Counted from the first letter of the stretch, positions 33,339 to 45,686 are shown. The stretch: 64,000 nucleotides of DNA from Favolaschia claudopus (GCA_037176885.1 JAWWNJ010000069.1:992001-1056000); one strand, 5' to 3'. The notes: generated by a model not told the origin, from the sequence alone. Translations and numbers: made by a program.

Positions 33339-35277
33339 TCAAGCAATGCTACGATAGAAATTACAAAATGCGCACTCCGTCGTGGGCCACTCGATGTCCG
33401 CGGCTTGAATTTCCTTGAGCGAAGGGAACCTCTCTGGCCGCAGATTCTCGAACATCGGTTTGAATGTGATATGCGTTCTGACAAATTTAAACATTAGCGG
33501 GAAAGGTAACCGAGTGAGCACCACTAAGGATACGCGTACGTCGAGAACCGAATCTTTTCCAAGGAAACGTGCGGCGTCGAACGTACGAGAAAATAATCAG
33601 GTAAAGCGATCTGACGAGCGGGGGTGACGGTGAGGGTGGTCAAGTTGGGACACAAGTCGAACACTTCTATAGCGATGAATATCTCGGTGGAGGCGGTGAG
33701 GTGAACGAGCTGTGCCCCGTGGCGTTTCGTGAATGAAATTGCGGCGGGGATATGCACTTCGTGTAGTTCCAATTCGCGCAAGCAGGGAAGCCTATACACG
33801 TAGACGTAGAAATCATGTCAAGGGAAGTTTAGTTCGGTGCAAGCAAACCAGAACCGCGTACTTACGTCAAGTTCAGTTTATCGCTAAGAAGGACGGGCCC
33901 GGGAAACATTTCCCGTGCGATGGTCAGAGTTTCCAATTTTTTTAATGCAGGGAAATCTGGAGGAGGCGCTGGGGAAAACTCGATGCCTTCGCTGGACCAA
34001 TATAGGTTGATCAACGACGTGAACGGCAGCAGGACTTTGGGATCGATGGTCATGGAAAAAGCCTGAGAGTGATCGGAGTACAAGTCGACGTTGAGGGCCG
34101 TGACGGTCGGCGCGGTGGTTTCCCCAATTCTTGTAAAATCTGTTAGATTTCCGACCCGAACGCAGTCATTGCCGTTGAGGGCCGCCGTGCCTGTCGGCCA
34201 GGTGGTGTGCCGGATGATCGAGAGGCCTGGTAGATTCTCGACCTGAACGCAGTTGTCCTTCATGGACTCCTCAGTGGTAGGCGGAACCGCGCTTGATATG
34301 GGAAATTAATTAGGCCGATCGAATCGGATGGATGCGTAAATAGGGAATTCGAATCACTCACATGCAATGGATTCGTGCTTTGAGGTCAGGATCGTTCTCA
34401 ATCGATCTATGAAACGAGTCTGAAATCCACTGAGGTTGTGCACGAAACATGGAGGCAGTGATCGGATCGGGGAACACTGCAAGTGGTAGACAGTGGAAGA
34501 GCTTGAAAGACGGCATATCGATCAATTTACGAAGATATGGCAGAAATGACCTTCCCAGGTTTATCACCAATATCTCTAATGTTGGTGATTTTGTCAGCGC
34601 AAGGGCAATTGCTGCGGCACGCTGCTTGGAGATTGAGTTGTGGTTCACGTCGGTGTACGGGAAATGAAATGTTTTCTATGAGATGTTGCGTAAGTATACG
34701 GCTCACTTTGAATTCGACGAACAGATGCGATAAATTCTGACATACCAATTTGTCCCACTCGGGAATTTGGCAACCAAGTGTTTGCTCGAGTAGGGCTGTG
34801 GCCTTGTTCTTCCTTGGTTTAGCCATCTCATCGACGAGAATGACTCGTCGAGGATTGATAAGCGAAAGACCGGCGCAAAGTCCCTGGACATTGTCTCCAC
34901 CGTAGATGCCCAGGGTTAAATAGAGATCGGTGACGCCAGTAGTAGAGCTGAGTATGATTTTCATCGCATTGCCGAAGCCTCCCTCAATTCGGAGTTTCTT
35001 TATGAATAGCCCGATCTCTTTGTGGGATTCGAGAACGGCTGCCAGCGCGTTTGCTTGGGATGTTGTACGAAGGATTACCACGTGATACAGCAATGGTGTC
35101 GCTACACGAAACCATGCTTTGCAGACCTGAAGATATGCCGATGAGGAGTATCCCGGCGCCAACAGCGGCTTCACCGAAGTGTCAGAAAACACTTCATCGG
35201 GAAGTTTGAGTAGAGGTGAGTAGAGGCGTTAGGATTTCGGAAACGATTTCATCGGGCATGTGCGGTGCCATAGCCAT
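33339..35277 (-). pseudogene. F-box gene, minus-strand copy 2, frameshifted
   Basis: All five exon blocks of copy 1 are present (34746-35277, 34362-34675, 33866-34291, 33540-33791, 33339-33477). Exons 2, 4 and 5 are identical in length to copy 1, exon 3 is 21 bp (seven codons) shorter, and every splice site is preserved. Exon 1 is 532 bp instead of 522. The extra 10 bp is a tandem duplication of TGAGTAGAGG at 35207-35226, inside the F-box codons. It shifts frame and leads to an early stop after EILTPLLTSTQTSR. No in-frame ATG soon after restores the protein. Unless the extra copy is spliced or a later start is used, the gene is inactive. The disruption looks recent because everything else remains open. 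Confidence 0.8.
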
Positions 35278-35726
35278 TGAGGCGAAATGGGAAGGGGTGA
35301 AGTCGACGACCGTCCGACCACGGTAAGCACGCGGCACGCGTGAGTTGTGGTGTGACGATAGCAGAAAAAAGGAGTGTTTGCTGATGTTGACTGGTGGCAT
35401 TTGATGCGACTTGTTCCGAGTCACTGCGGGCGGCCCGGGTGCCAGAGGCTGTCCTTCCTCCATGTCCGAGTCTCGGTATCGTTGCTAGCTTCAAAACGTT
35501 CAATGATAAGCTGAACCGTTGAATCCCACTGCACTTTAGTATGTCATAAAGTTCCGAATCTTGGGATGCCAGTCGAAGTCCGTCAAGCCTCGGGCGGCGG
35601 CCTCGAGGCCAAGGACCATTAATATACCTACAGTGTACACGAATCGCTGGCACACCACTTGCTGCCTTCCACCGACAACATTCATCTGCACCTAGTACTC
35701 TAAGCATTTGACGCTCACAACTCGGC
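35278..35726. promoter_or_regulatory. shared divergent promoter region, unit 2
   Basis: This is 449 bp between the disrupted minus-strand F-box copy and the plus-strand copy, homologous to 30142-30570. Confidence 0.4.
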
Positions 35727-37419
35727 ATGTCGGTCAGCCCATCTACTACCGATTCACTGGTGTTATCGTCTTCATCGAGGGGCGCACGCGAGCACTGTCT
35801 GCAAAACTTGGACCTCCTGGAAGAGATCATTCAGCACATCGGCGGCGGATCGAGCGCTAAGATAAATGACCTCAGAAGGGACAGACACTCTCTGTTGCAG
35901 GTCGCATTGACATGCAGAGCGTTATCACCTTCGGCTACGAAATTTCTGTGGCGGAGTCTAGGCAACCTCTTGCCCCTCCTCCAACTTCTTCCCTCGTTCA
36001 CTGAACGAAATGGCACCTATGTATGTTTTCGCTTCTCTCCTCCCTTGATTCTCGGTAAACAAGTCGCACCAGTATCTGCTCGGGGCCATAACTCCTCCCG
36101 AGTGGGACAAATTCGATTATTACGCCGCGTATGTTCAAGAAATCCGTGACGAAAGCTTCCCCGATGACGCAAAGGTCGAACCCTCTGTCTACCTCCAGCT
36201 TGCGATCCGCAAGGCGCCGATTCTTCCCAACCTTCGACGAATAAAATACATGTCAGCTTCTGGGTGTTCTCCTTACCAGGTGCTCTTGTATGCGCTTTCG
36301 CCACTGCGAGAAGTCGAAATGCGCGGCGCACCTGATAGCGAGGCTGGCTTTGATACAGCTACAATGGGGGAGGTTATATTCACCGCTCTTGGTAGCGCGA
36401 ATTCGCGCATAACAACTCTAGTGCTTACAGGCCAACTATATACCATTCTCTCTGACCACATCACTCTTGATCGGTTGGAGTCCCTTACACTAGAGGATAT
36501 GAAAGGGACGATAGATACTTCTGTGGTTCGCTGGATCGGTTCAATCCCCACTCTACTGTCGCTGACGCTGAGGATTCGGGAGCAAGATAGCTGGGATCAA
36601 AAGTTTCTCTCCAGTAGAGGGTTATTCAAGGCCTTGCTCCATCTTCAGCTGGAAGGCAGGACAGATCCTAATTCAGGAAGGCTTTTTCTCCGGCTCATCA
36701 GCTCCGAAATCCTGCAAACACTCAAGATGCATCCCGCATGGCTTCGTCCAGATGCTTCTAAGGAAATCGTTTATATCCAGCGCGTCATTGCTCAATGGTC
36801 GAAAAGCCTCTGTGACCTCGAGCTCAGTCTCAGCGGTGCCACGATGAGCCGCGGGGACCAAATAGATCTCAAAGGCCTCTTCGGTCACCTCCATCGTCTT
36901 CGTCATCTGAATTTCCTCCTCATCGCACAGATTCCTGACGCAGGGGAACTTCTTAGTTCGTTGTATTCCCTTCCACATCTAGAAACACTTGAACTGAGCA
37001 TCACATTCCCCGCCGGTCTTGGCATGGATCTGGTGACGCAGCTAGCGCAGCACTGTCCGAAGCTGCAGTTCTTGCAGATCCCTCTTGCCATTACCCAGCT
37101 ATCCCTTTTCTCCACCACGCCGGTGTCGGAGCACAATCTCAAAACACTGGTGATTTTTCCAACTCCTGATCCTCTGTTGAATGATCAGCCTTCGAGTCTT
37201 GTTGACGTGGTGAATGTCGCAAGGCATCTTGACCGTCTCTTTCCACGGCTTACCGCCGTTCGGTACTACCTCCCAGAAAGATTCGGATCTCAAGAAAACG
37301 AAACATGGGAAAATGTGCAGGAACTCGTATTCGCTTTCCAGGACGTGCGGCGTTGCACCAAAATCCAGCAAACTGGAGTCGACATGCACCGTCGAACGGC
37401 TTCGCTAGTAAGCGAATAA
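35727..37419 (+). CDS. F-box-like protein, plus-strand paralogue 2
   Basis: Exons 35727-36020 and 36064-37419 give 549 aa. It is collinear with the gene at 30571: LLEEIIQHIGG, RHSLLQVALTCRALSPSATKFLWRSLGNLLPLL, then SHQYLLGAITPPEWDKFDYYAAYVQEIRDES and the same LRR-like region. The intron acceptor differs (ACAAG instead of CTCAG), but the 43-nt intron still keeps frame. The C-terminus is 12 residues longer than paralogue 1 because the TAA there is CAA here. Both reading frames stayed open after duplication, which suggests both copies are kept functional. Confidence 0.8.
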
Positions 37420-37901
37420 CTACTTATTTGATGATTGGGGCTGGTTCGTATTCGACTGTGGGTACTGGTAGTGGTAAAGTTTAATTACCGATACTTCATG
37501 TACCAGTAAAAGCAAGTAAACTATATCGCGTACCGTGTATCGTCGCGTGTGACTAGGATTTTGGTGAGCTCTGAGATTTTTGAGAATGTATCTGCACAAA
37601 ACTGTCTAGCTGAATCTTTTTTATTTCGTACATATGCAGAATGAACCTCTCGCCACGTTACAATGTCCAAGATCCTCCTTCAAGCCAACTCAAACATATT
37701 GATTCAAACTTGAATTAAACGGAACGCGGCAGTTTGAACATTTGCTCGGTTAATCCGTCTTGCTTCAGAAGATTCTGGGAACACCGCCCTTTTGTTTTTT
37801 CTGACCCAGAGTCGGCGGACTGGAATGGCTTGAATCAGCCGATGTCAGCGGACCCACAACTCACAGACCCAAACAACCACTGACCTCTCATTAATTCCCT
37901 C
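37420..37901. other. 482 bp spacer and hydrolase promoter region
   Basis: This is homologous to 32229-32731. No separate gene. Confidence 0.5.
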
Positions 37902-39255
37902 ATGCCACCGCCTCTTCCCTACACCGAAGCCTGGCTCTCCGGCCCTCACTCAACGCAATTCTACACCCGCGTCTACAAACCTTTCGTCAACTTCACCTCT
38001 ACTAGAATTTCGAACACCAACGCTTCAAGTTCAAACTCACCTACAGCGATCCTGATATTCCTGCATGGCGCCGCCGAGCACTGCGGGCGGTACACCGGCA
38101 TGCACGAGGCTCTCGCGAAGGAGGGGGTCGTTGTGTGGGCGTTTGATTTGCGGGGGTTCGGGAGGACGGCGTTGGGATGTTCGGATGCCAGTGAAGGGAG
38201 AAGCGACTACGGGGATACGGATAAGGAGAGACAGATGGACGATGTTGAGTGGGCGATTGGGTGTGTGAGGAAGGAGTACGGCGAGGAGGTGCCGGTGTTC
38301 TTGATGGGGATGTCAATGGTGAGTTAGCGGCGTCTCGACTGCCTTGTTCGATTGAACTGAGCGGGAATGTTGATTGACGAAACAAATTCTGATTATTGTC
38401 AGGGCGGCGGCCTTGCCCTCGGGGTGATGTGCGATAAACGACGCACGAAGCATCAACTTGTTCAGAATATTAGCGGCATCATTGCTGGTAGCCCGTGCTT
38501 GACCCTCACCAATAAAGTTCCACGAGTGGTTATGTGGGTTGCTAGAGCTGTGGCATTCTTTTGGCCATATATGATTTATCCTGTGAGAAACAAACCCGAG
38601 GTGCGTTGAAGTTCAACCGTCTTTGATTTCAACAATTGAGTGTGCTTACTAGGATCTGTCCCGCAATCCGATCACGAACGCAGAGTATGTCGTGGATCCT
38701 TTGATTAAGACGCCTGGAAGCTTTCGAAGTCTTCTTGATATGATTGATTTGGTGAGAGCTCAAATTCAACTTACTCGGATATGTAAATTTTGAACACCGC
38801 GTCACAGGGCGCGAGTATCCTGTCCGATGGGTATCTGAATTGGCCGAAAGATACACCTGTGCGTACGGAAATATTCGATTTGTTTGAGCTCAAGTTCAAC
38901 ATCGAGTGATAACTCGCGTTCAAAGATTTTGCTGCTTCATGGAACGGACGACCCTGTGAGTCCTGTGTTAACTTGGCAAGTAACCAGGGTCAGAGATCCT
39001 TACAAGCTCCACTTCAGGTCACTTCATTCGAAAGCACCAAGGCACTTTTCGAGAAACTCCCAATCAGCGATAATATGAAGTCTTTAATCGCGTACCCGGT
39101 ATAACTCGTTCTGATTATTCCTTTGCTTGACGCTGAATTTACTTGTGCTTAAGGGTGCATACCACGAGCTTCAAAACGAACCTGATGGTATCCGTGAAAG
39201 TTTTTTGGCGGATATTGTGAACTTCATTCGGACGCAGTCTGTTTGTGAAGCGTAA
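37902..39255 (+). CDS. alpha/beta hydrolase, monoacylglycerol-lipase-like (Hydrolase_4)
   Basis: Seven exons (37902-38318, 38403-38600, 38653-38751, 38808-38858, 38926-38979, 39018-39098, 39154-39255), all phase 0, give 333 aa. Motifs in order are ILIFLHGAAEHCGRY (oxyanion HG), VVWAFDLRGFGRT, the nucleophile elbow GMSMGGG (Ser, split by intron 1), ILLLHGTDDPVSP (catalytic Asp) and GAYHELQNEP (catalytic His). This is the serine aminopeptidase S33/monoglyceride-lipase fold; such enzymes cleave monoacylglycerols or related esters. The triad is complete and no signal peptide is present, so an intracellular lipase/esterase is expected. A relic of a duplicate survives at 32732-32809. Confidence 0.88.
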
Positions 39256-40255
39256 TAGTCTCGTTGACTTTGTGAAATTTGAGTATCGAACTTTGATTAA
39301 CCAGGGATTCAATTACTGTCTCTGATCTCAGAGACATATTGACTGAACGCACCTCCGTCGCACGTTCACCGCAGAAATTCGGCACCGCCATCAATGTCGG
39401 TATGTTGAAATTTATAGATCTCTCCGTGATGGAGCGAGAGATCTCGTGTAGCTTGGCTCGTCATGGGCGGAAGATACCCGAGAATGGTCACGGTGGGTGC
39501 TACATTGGAACGAGTCAGAGTAGATTTTAGAGAAACTCCGTGACTTTCCAACGGAATACTATTACCAACGACGCTGGTTAGCAGGCGTTCTAACTTGGAG
39601 CAGCGGGCACATCCAGTTTCCCTCGCTAGTGCCTGCAACCAACTGTATGAAAGGAAATGCATGTTTTCACCTTCTCCCGCAACAGGTGGTCTTCGAAGTT
39701 ACGCCACTGAGAAGCGAGAAGGAAACTTGGAAGAAACGGCCAAGAATTTTTCCAGCGGCAATCCAGCGGCGTTTCGAGGTATCTGATGGCGTACCTTGCT
39801 CTTAATTGCAAATTGTGGTATAGGGCTGAAAATTGCGGTTGGCATCCGCCCTGTGCAGGCCAACGAGCATTGAGCAAGCCAAATAGTACGCAGTTCATCT
39901 GAGTAATCGGATTTTCTCGGTCCCCGTTGATCGGCGGAGCCCGGTTAAAACTGATGGCCGTGTGCCGAAATCAGATATTGACGGCGGCGTACCGGCAGAC
40001 TGAAATTGCAGGGGCTTGTTGGCCCACGCCGCCTCCCCGCCATGAACGAGATGTTTGAAGAGAGGTGAGCCGCGTCAGACGGCGAATCTTAAAGATGCGA
40101 CAAGAATCAAACGAATCAGTCAGCTCATGGCTGTGTCTCGTGCGACCACCTTATAGCACAACCCGATTTTAGCCATCCACTCACATCGCCGACACGTCGT
40201 TCTATCCTGCCGTTAGCCTCTTTTTTCCTGGCCATTGTTGCCGCCTACCTTCACC
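39256..40255. other. intergenic, 1.0 kb
   Basis: It contains the segment at 39787-39824 that also occurs at 32823-32860. No gene motif; open frames are short and unsupported. Confidence 0.45.
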
Positions 40256-42333
40256 ATGCCCAACTTTCTCAAATCTCGCAGGTCAAAGGCAAACCTCTCC
40301 ACTTCCACCGCCGCATCCGATGCTTTCAAATCCGCCAATAGTACACCTCCCCGAACTGCCCACTCTGCGAAGAGCAGTATTTCGACGGGAAATCGGCCAC
40401 CCGTACCCCCGCGTTCAGACGCACGGCCCGCCCCGCTTGGATCCTCCAATTTCGCGGAGAATTCGGACCCGTTTGATGCTCTGCTGGCAAGCAGATCCAA
40501 ACCTCCCACACCAACGTCCGCCAGGTCGCCCCAGTCACGACCAAGGTCGTTATCCAGCTCCGCGTCATCACATCCGCGTGACTCCTTATGGCCGCCCGTA
40601 TCCAGTGTAACTTCTCCCTGGACGAGCCCCCCGACTTCCTGGCCCTCAGCGAGTCTGTCGGCGCGGGAACAGTGCGTTCGAAGCACAGCGCTGCTTGTCA
40701 AAATTCTCGGTTTCATCGATTACGGGTCCGATCGGGAAGCTATTCGGAAACAGAGGCAATCCCTGTTATGGGTTGCATTATCCAGCAAGTCGGTCTCGGC
40801 GACGGCGCTAAGAGTGCTATGGTCGAGGCTGGATAATATTTTGCCGCTGCTTTATCTTTTGCCATCGTTCGGGATAAGAGGTGGGAAATACGTGCGTGAT
40901 AATATCCCCAATATTCTTCTGTGGTCCTCAATAAATTCAAGGGTCTATATGGTGCCTCCCCTCCACACGAATGGCAAAAATTCGACCAACATGCTTCCTA
41001 TGTCAAGGCAATTCATTACGAAGACATTCCCAGTACCATCCAGGTTGACTCAGCCGTATTTGTGCGGCTTATCTTACGGAACGCAAATTCCTCCGTCCTC
41101 CCGTATCTCGAGCGGTTCGTGTGCAAGTCGTCAGTGCGGCCGTCCGACTCGGAAATAATGGTCTACTTGCAGTCGCCACTGCGGGTCCTCGAACTAGGTG
41201 TCTTTGTCCCTGGAACTTTATTCAGCAGTGAAACTGGGAAGATGACTGCGACCCGAGAAGCAATCGTGTCATCCCTCTCAACGAATCCGGGCCGCATCTC
41301 GCATTTGGTCTTAGTCGACCAGCCGTTCAGTCTCCTATCGGAAGGCATCCCATTACACAACCTCACCTCACTCGAATTCCGCGCGATGTTTGGCGTAATG
41401 GACGTCAACCTTCTTCGACACATCGGAAGCCTCCCCCATCTGCGTTCCCTAACGGCAGACTCCGGCTTCTTCACCGGTTTAAATCTAAGCAATATCGGTA
41501 CACGCCTTACGGGAACCCTACGACCTCCCGTCAATGGCGGCGGCCCTCCACAGCGCCCCGCATCCTCCCATGGCACGCTCTTCTCACACCTAACATACCT
41601 TGAACTCGAAAGACACCCGTCCCTCCCCCTCTCCACCATCGCCCTCTTCCTCCAACTCATTGGCTCGCAGCGCCTGCGCACCCTCATCCTCAGCGTCCGC
41701 CCCGCACGCAAAGCCGCCCGTGCTGGCGCGAAAGACGGGTCGGACCCCCACGACCTCGCGGCCGACCCGCTCTTCAGTATCGCCGCGCGCTGGTCGCGCA
41801 CCCTCCGGCACCTCACATTAGAAATCGATCATAATCACTCGACGATATACAACTTCCTACGACACCTCCCCGCCCTCCGTACCCTCCGCCTAACAGGATT
41901 CCTCCACGTCCCCGCTGACGCGGACATCTTCTCCATCTTTGAGGGCTTACAGGCCCTCGACGTCTTGGAACTGAAGCTGCGCGACGGCGCCGACCCGCCT
42001 GGGCACATGCCGCTGGATATGCAGGGGCTCGTGCGGCTGGTGAGGACGTGCCCGACGTTGCGGGTGGTGGATGTGGGACTAAGGGTGCCGGCGCATGCGC
42101 CGCCCTCGAGCACGTGGCCGATTTCGCAGGCGCTGAGGGCGGTGAGGGTGCATTATGCGGACCAGACGCCGAATACGGTGTGGCTGGCGAGGTATCTGGA
42201 TAGGCTGTTTCCGAGGTTGGGGAGTGTGAGGTTTGTTGGGGCGGGAGGGGATGGGGACGAGGCGGAGAGGGCGGCATGGGCGCAGGTGCAGGAGCTAGTG
42301 TTTGCGTTTCAGGATGTGAGGCGCGGGGAATGA
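40256..42333 (+). CDS. F-box-like protein, plus-strand paralogue 3
   Basis: Exons 40256-40891 and 40942-42333 (50-nt intron) give 675 aa. Residues 1-135 are a Ser/Pro/Thr-rich extension absent from the other two paralogues. Then comes the shared core LVKILGFIDYG, RQSLLWVALSSKSVSATALRVLWSRLDNILPLLYLLPSFG, and after the intron GLYGASPPHEWQKFDQHASYVKAIH. The repeat region follows (YLERFVCKSS, LTYLELERHPSLP, LPALRTLRLTGFLH, CPTLRVVDVGLRV) and it ends EWA-less but parallel: VQELVFAFQDVRRGE, matching VQELVFAFQDVRRC in the others. GC rises strongly after 41500. It is more diverged than the other two are from each other, so it predates the segmental duplication. Confidence 0.8.
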
Positions 42334-43024
42334 AACGCGTCGGGCAGTGGGATGTGCGTGAGTCGCGAAAATGCGGGCCGCTGTGGTCGGTCGTCGCAGC
42401 CTTGGGCACGGCAAATGTCGGGTTAGTAATAGATTTTCAATGCAGTATCGCCGTCGGCTGATTACTCTTCGCAGCGCTCGTGTATTCTTCAACAGATATA
42501 GACGCGATGATTCAGACAATAGACTTTTCTGGGCTGATACTTGTCGGGATTCGGAGGCAGGGTCAAAACGCATTACTTATCAGATATCCCACCACACACG
42601 TCGCACATCCTCATATTGAAAGGACGATTACCATGTATTCATTCTGCTCACTCAGCTCATAGACTGTAGCTAAGCATAGCTTTCGAGCTGGTTCTCTGCG
42701 TACAATAGGCACTGCTAATGATGGAATTACACGATCTAATTCGACGCTGCTCAGGTCTATTTAATTGGGCCGAAAATACGACTAAACCTTGAGATGGGCC
42801 TGCTCTTGCTATTTACAAATAGTTTGCTTTGTACAGTAGTGAACCGCCGACAGAATTAAAAGATGTGGGCACAGCCACTCACTTCCTTTCCTGGACTCTC
42901 ATCATCTCACTCATCCAAGACGTGTAGGCCCTGTAACGCCTTATACTCAACGGTTATACGCGTCTTATTACAGAAAACAACTCGCTCTCCACCAGAATCT
43001 CTCCTCTTTGCGTCGATTTGCAAT
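42334..43024. other. intergenic, 691 bp
   Basis: No gene or repeat seen; short open frames only. Confidence 0.45.
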
Positions 43025-44060
43025 ATGGATGTTGACTCCTCGTCTGCCACCCTCGCTGCGACCCAAGGCCTGACGCGTGCTGAAGGGCTCTACTTCGAGG
43101 ATTGTGGGCTCATCATACAGGCAGAGAACACTCTCTTTCGTATTTCGCGCGAATATCTCGCGTCCCAGTCCCCTGTCTTTCGGGACATGCTTTCGCTGCC
43201 ACCTCCGCAAACCGCAGACATGATGGATGGTTGTCCCTTTGTCCAGCTGCCGGATAAGGCGGAGGATGTAATTGTGTTCCTCAAGGCGCTCATGTTCTCC
43301 GAGTATGTGACAAATCTAGGGAAATTTTTTTTGAGCTTATTTTTTATCTCCCAGTTTCTTCGAATCGCATCCTGCACCAACGACGTTTGCCATCCTCACG
43401 GGGGTTCTGCGCATGAGCCATAAATATGACGTCAACCATCTGCGCAAGCGTGCGCTTGTACACATCTCTGCTAATTTTCCGATGACCCTCGACGAGTACC
43501 TTGTCTGGTATCGGGGGAAGCAACCTGACTGGTATCTAGAATCGACAGACAACGATCTGGCCATGCTGTCTATCCTCGCTCGCGAACTCTCTTTCGAGTG
43601 GATCCTTCCGTTTGCGTTCTACGAGATATGTAACTCTTACAACTCTGAGCTTGTCATCCTCCGTGAACCCCACAGTTTTGAAGACAGGGTTCGGTTGGTG
43701 GCAGCTTGTCGATCATTCGATAGTACGGCGGTGACGCTCATGCTTGAATTCCTCTGGCCTGACGACAATCCTGTCGACGGGTGTCATTCATCTGGAGACT
43801 GCGACGAGGCAAGGCTGGTGTGCCGTCGGTTGGCAGAAGACTGGCGGCAGCGGGCGGGCAATGACACACCGCGAGGCCCTCTTGACATATGGGAAGAATC
43901 GGACTTCGCCCGCCTGCATGTTTGTGATGCGTGTCTCGCGAACTCGAAAGCCCAGCATCAAACGGCCCAGCAAGTCTTTTGGGACACGCTTCCGGAGACG
44001 TTTGGTCTTCCCGAATGGAGCGAACTGGCGAGATTGAAATCTGAGACACTGAAACAATGA
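43025..44060 (+). CDS. BTB/POZ domain protein 1
   Basis: Exons 43025-43302 and 43355-44060 (52-nt intron, phase 2) give 327 aa. Residues about 18-125 form the BTB fold: GLYFEDCGLIIQAENTLFRISREYLASQSPVFRDMLSLPPP, then VQLPDKAEDVIVFLKALMFSDFFESHP and GVLRMSHKYDVNHLRKRALVHI. The C-terminal part (LARELSFEWILPFAFYEICN, ending VCDACLANSKAQHQTAQQVFWDTLPETFGLPEW) is the usual agaricomycete BTB tail with paired Cys. BTB domains dimerise and can recruit Cul3 ubiquitin ligases or act in transcription; which applies here is unknown. The donor at 43303 is chosen because it restores the SDFFE motif. Confidence 0.85.
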
Positions 44061-44638
44061 TATCGGGTGACTCTGGTATGCTGTTGACTTCCTTCAAGCA
44101 CTGATTTCTGACGCTCACCAAGGACTTAGACTGCGGTTTTCCTGTTTTTGCTGTTGTATTGGTGGGCCAGGATGTATGGGAAAATTTTCGGCGAGCCAAC
44201 GTTGAACAATGAACAGTCTAGTCTTTCTGAATCCGAATTGTTGAACCCCGTTAGCTCTCACATGAAGCTTCTCTCTACTTAGCACTAAATAATCTGGTAC
44301 TCAATATGTATACTGATCGATATGTTCAATAACTGAGAAATCCTCGAACTCGGACCTCGGTAGGTTGCCGACCTAAAAGAAAAAAAGGAAAATAGCCACC
44401 AATATTTATGCCGGGGGAAGCCGAGATCATGATGCACTCAAACTCATTCTTTGCCGAGCAACGACATCGACAGTCGACCAACGGTCGACCTAGTCTCTCT
44501 AGACAGACGCTTTATTGATTCTAGCTCGTACCTCGCTCAATAAACGGTCGACCAGAGTTCCTCAGCCTCATCTCGGAATTGCCGGGTGCTCGAAAACCCA
44601 GGTCCCACATCTCGCGCTGAAAGTGGATATCTACCACT
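44061..44638. other. intergenic, 578 bp
   Basis: Near 44498 the string TCTCTAGACAGACGCTT repeats a segment near 3095. Otherwise no feature. Confidence 0.4.
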
Positions 44639-45686
44639 ATGGACGTCGACTCTGAACAAGCACCCGTCACTGACCGAGGCCTGACGCGTGCTGAAGGGCT
44701 TTATTTCGAGGACTGTGGGCTCATCATACGTATACAGGCCGAAAGCACCCTATTTCGCATTTCGCGTGACTATCTCGCGTCCCAGTCCCCCGTATTCCGC
44801 GACATGCTGTCTCTTCCACCTCCTAAAACTGCAGACACGATGGATGGTTGTCCTTTCGTCCAGCTGCTCGACACAGCGAAGGACGTGACGGTTTTCTTGA
44901 AGGCGCTGATGTTTTGCGAGTACGTTAGTTCATGTCTTGGCTTGTTTCTCTGACTCAATTTCTGCCACTGCTCAGCTATTTTGAAGCCCATCCCGTTCAA
45001 GTGTCCTTTGATATCGTCGTCGGCGTCCTCCGAATGAGCCATAAATATGAGGTCGATTCCTTGCGCAAGCGTGCACTGGCCCACGTCTGTGCCGCTTATC
45101 CGACTACGCTCGGCGAGTACGATAAGCTGATTGCCAGTGGAATTGAACGCCCTTGGACCCGGATTCCAAAAGAAGTAGATTCATTTGTGGTGCTCGCAAG
45201 AGAACTCTCATTTGATTGGATCCTCCCAATGGCTTTCTATCGAATCTGCGAAATTGCCTCTGAAAGCCATATGCTTTCGGGTCCTTACGAACTAAAGGAC
45301 AAAGTTCGTTTAGTCGCAGCATGCCGCATCCTCGAAGGCGTGCAATCAGCAATTTTCTACGATTCCTTTGGCCAGGCGAAGGAAATGTCGCAGGCTGCTC
45401 TTCACCAGCACACTGTCGTGAAGCTAAATTTCAGGCTCGACGATTGGCCGAAGGATATCGTATTCGGATGAGTTCTGATGCATTCCCGGTATTCCCTCTG
45501 CGTATCTGGGAAGAGTCCCAGGAGTCCCAGGACTGGTTTGACGTCGATGTGTGCGACGCATGTCTGGCACACATGAAACACGAGCACCAATTGGCGAAGC
45601 AGAACTTCTGGGATAGCCTTCCCGCGATGTTTGATCTTCCGGAGTGGAGTGAGTTGGAGAAAATCAAAACTGAGGCACTCAAGTGA
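44639..45686 (+). pseudogene. BTB/POZ domain protein 2, frameshifted tandem copy
   Basis: Exon 1 (44639-44919) and exon 2 from 44976 encode a close paralogue of the neighbouring gene: MDVDSEQAPVTDRGLTRAEGLYFEDCGLIIR..., DYFEAHP, GVLRMSHKYEVDSLRKRALAHV and LARELSFDWILPMAFYRICE. Near 45340-45355 one nucleotide is missing relative to paralogue 1. There are 35 nt instead of 36 between the Cys-Arg pair and the FLW motif, so the frame runs out at 45471 with a 258-aa product. The other frame continues FLRFLWPGEGN to VCDACLAHMKHEHQLAKQNFWDSLPAMFDLPEW and stops at 45686, matching the paralogue's C-terminus. The BTB domain is intact, so a shortened protein is possible, but the C-terminal domain is lost. 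Confidence 0.75.

Noticed and set aside
34527..35192. Rescue of the disrupted minus F-box copy by starting at codon 35192
   Set aside because: That codon is GTG, not ATG, and would drop the first half of the F-box.
41163..42409. Minus-strand open frames of 198-217 codons under the third F-box gene
   Set aside because: The plus-strand frame is collinear with two paralogues; the opposite frames follow from high GC and lack motifs.
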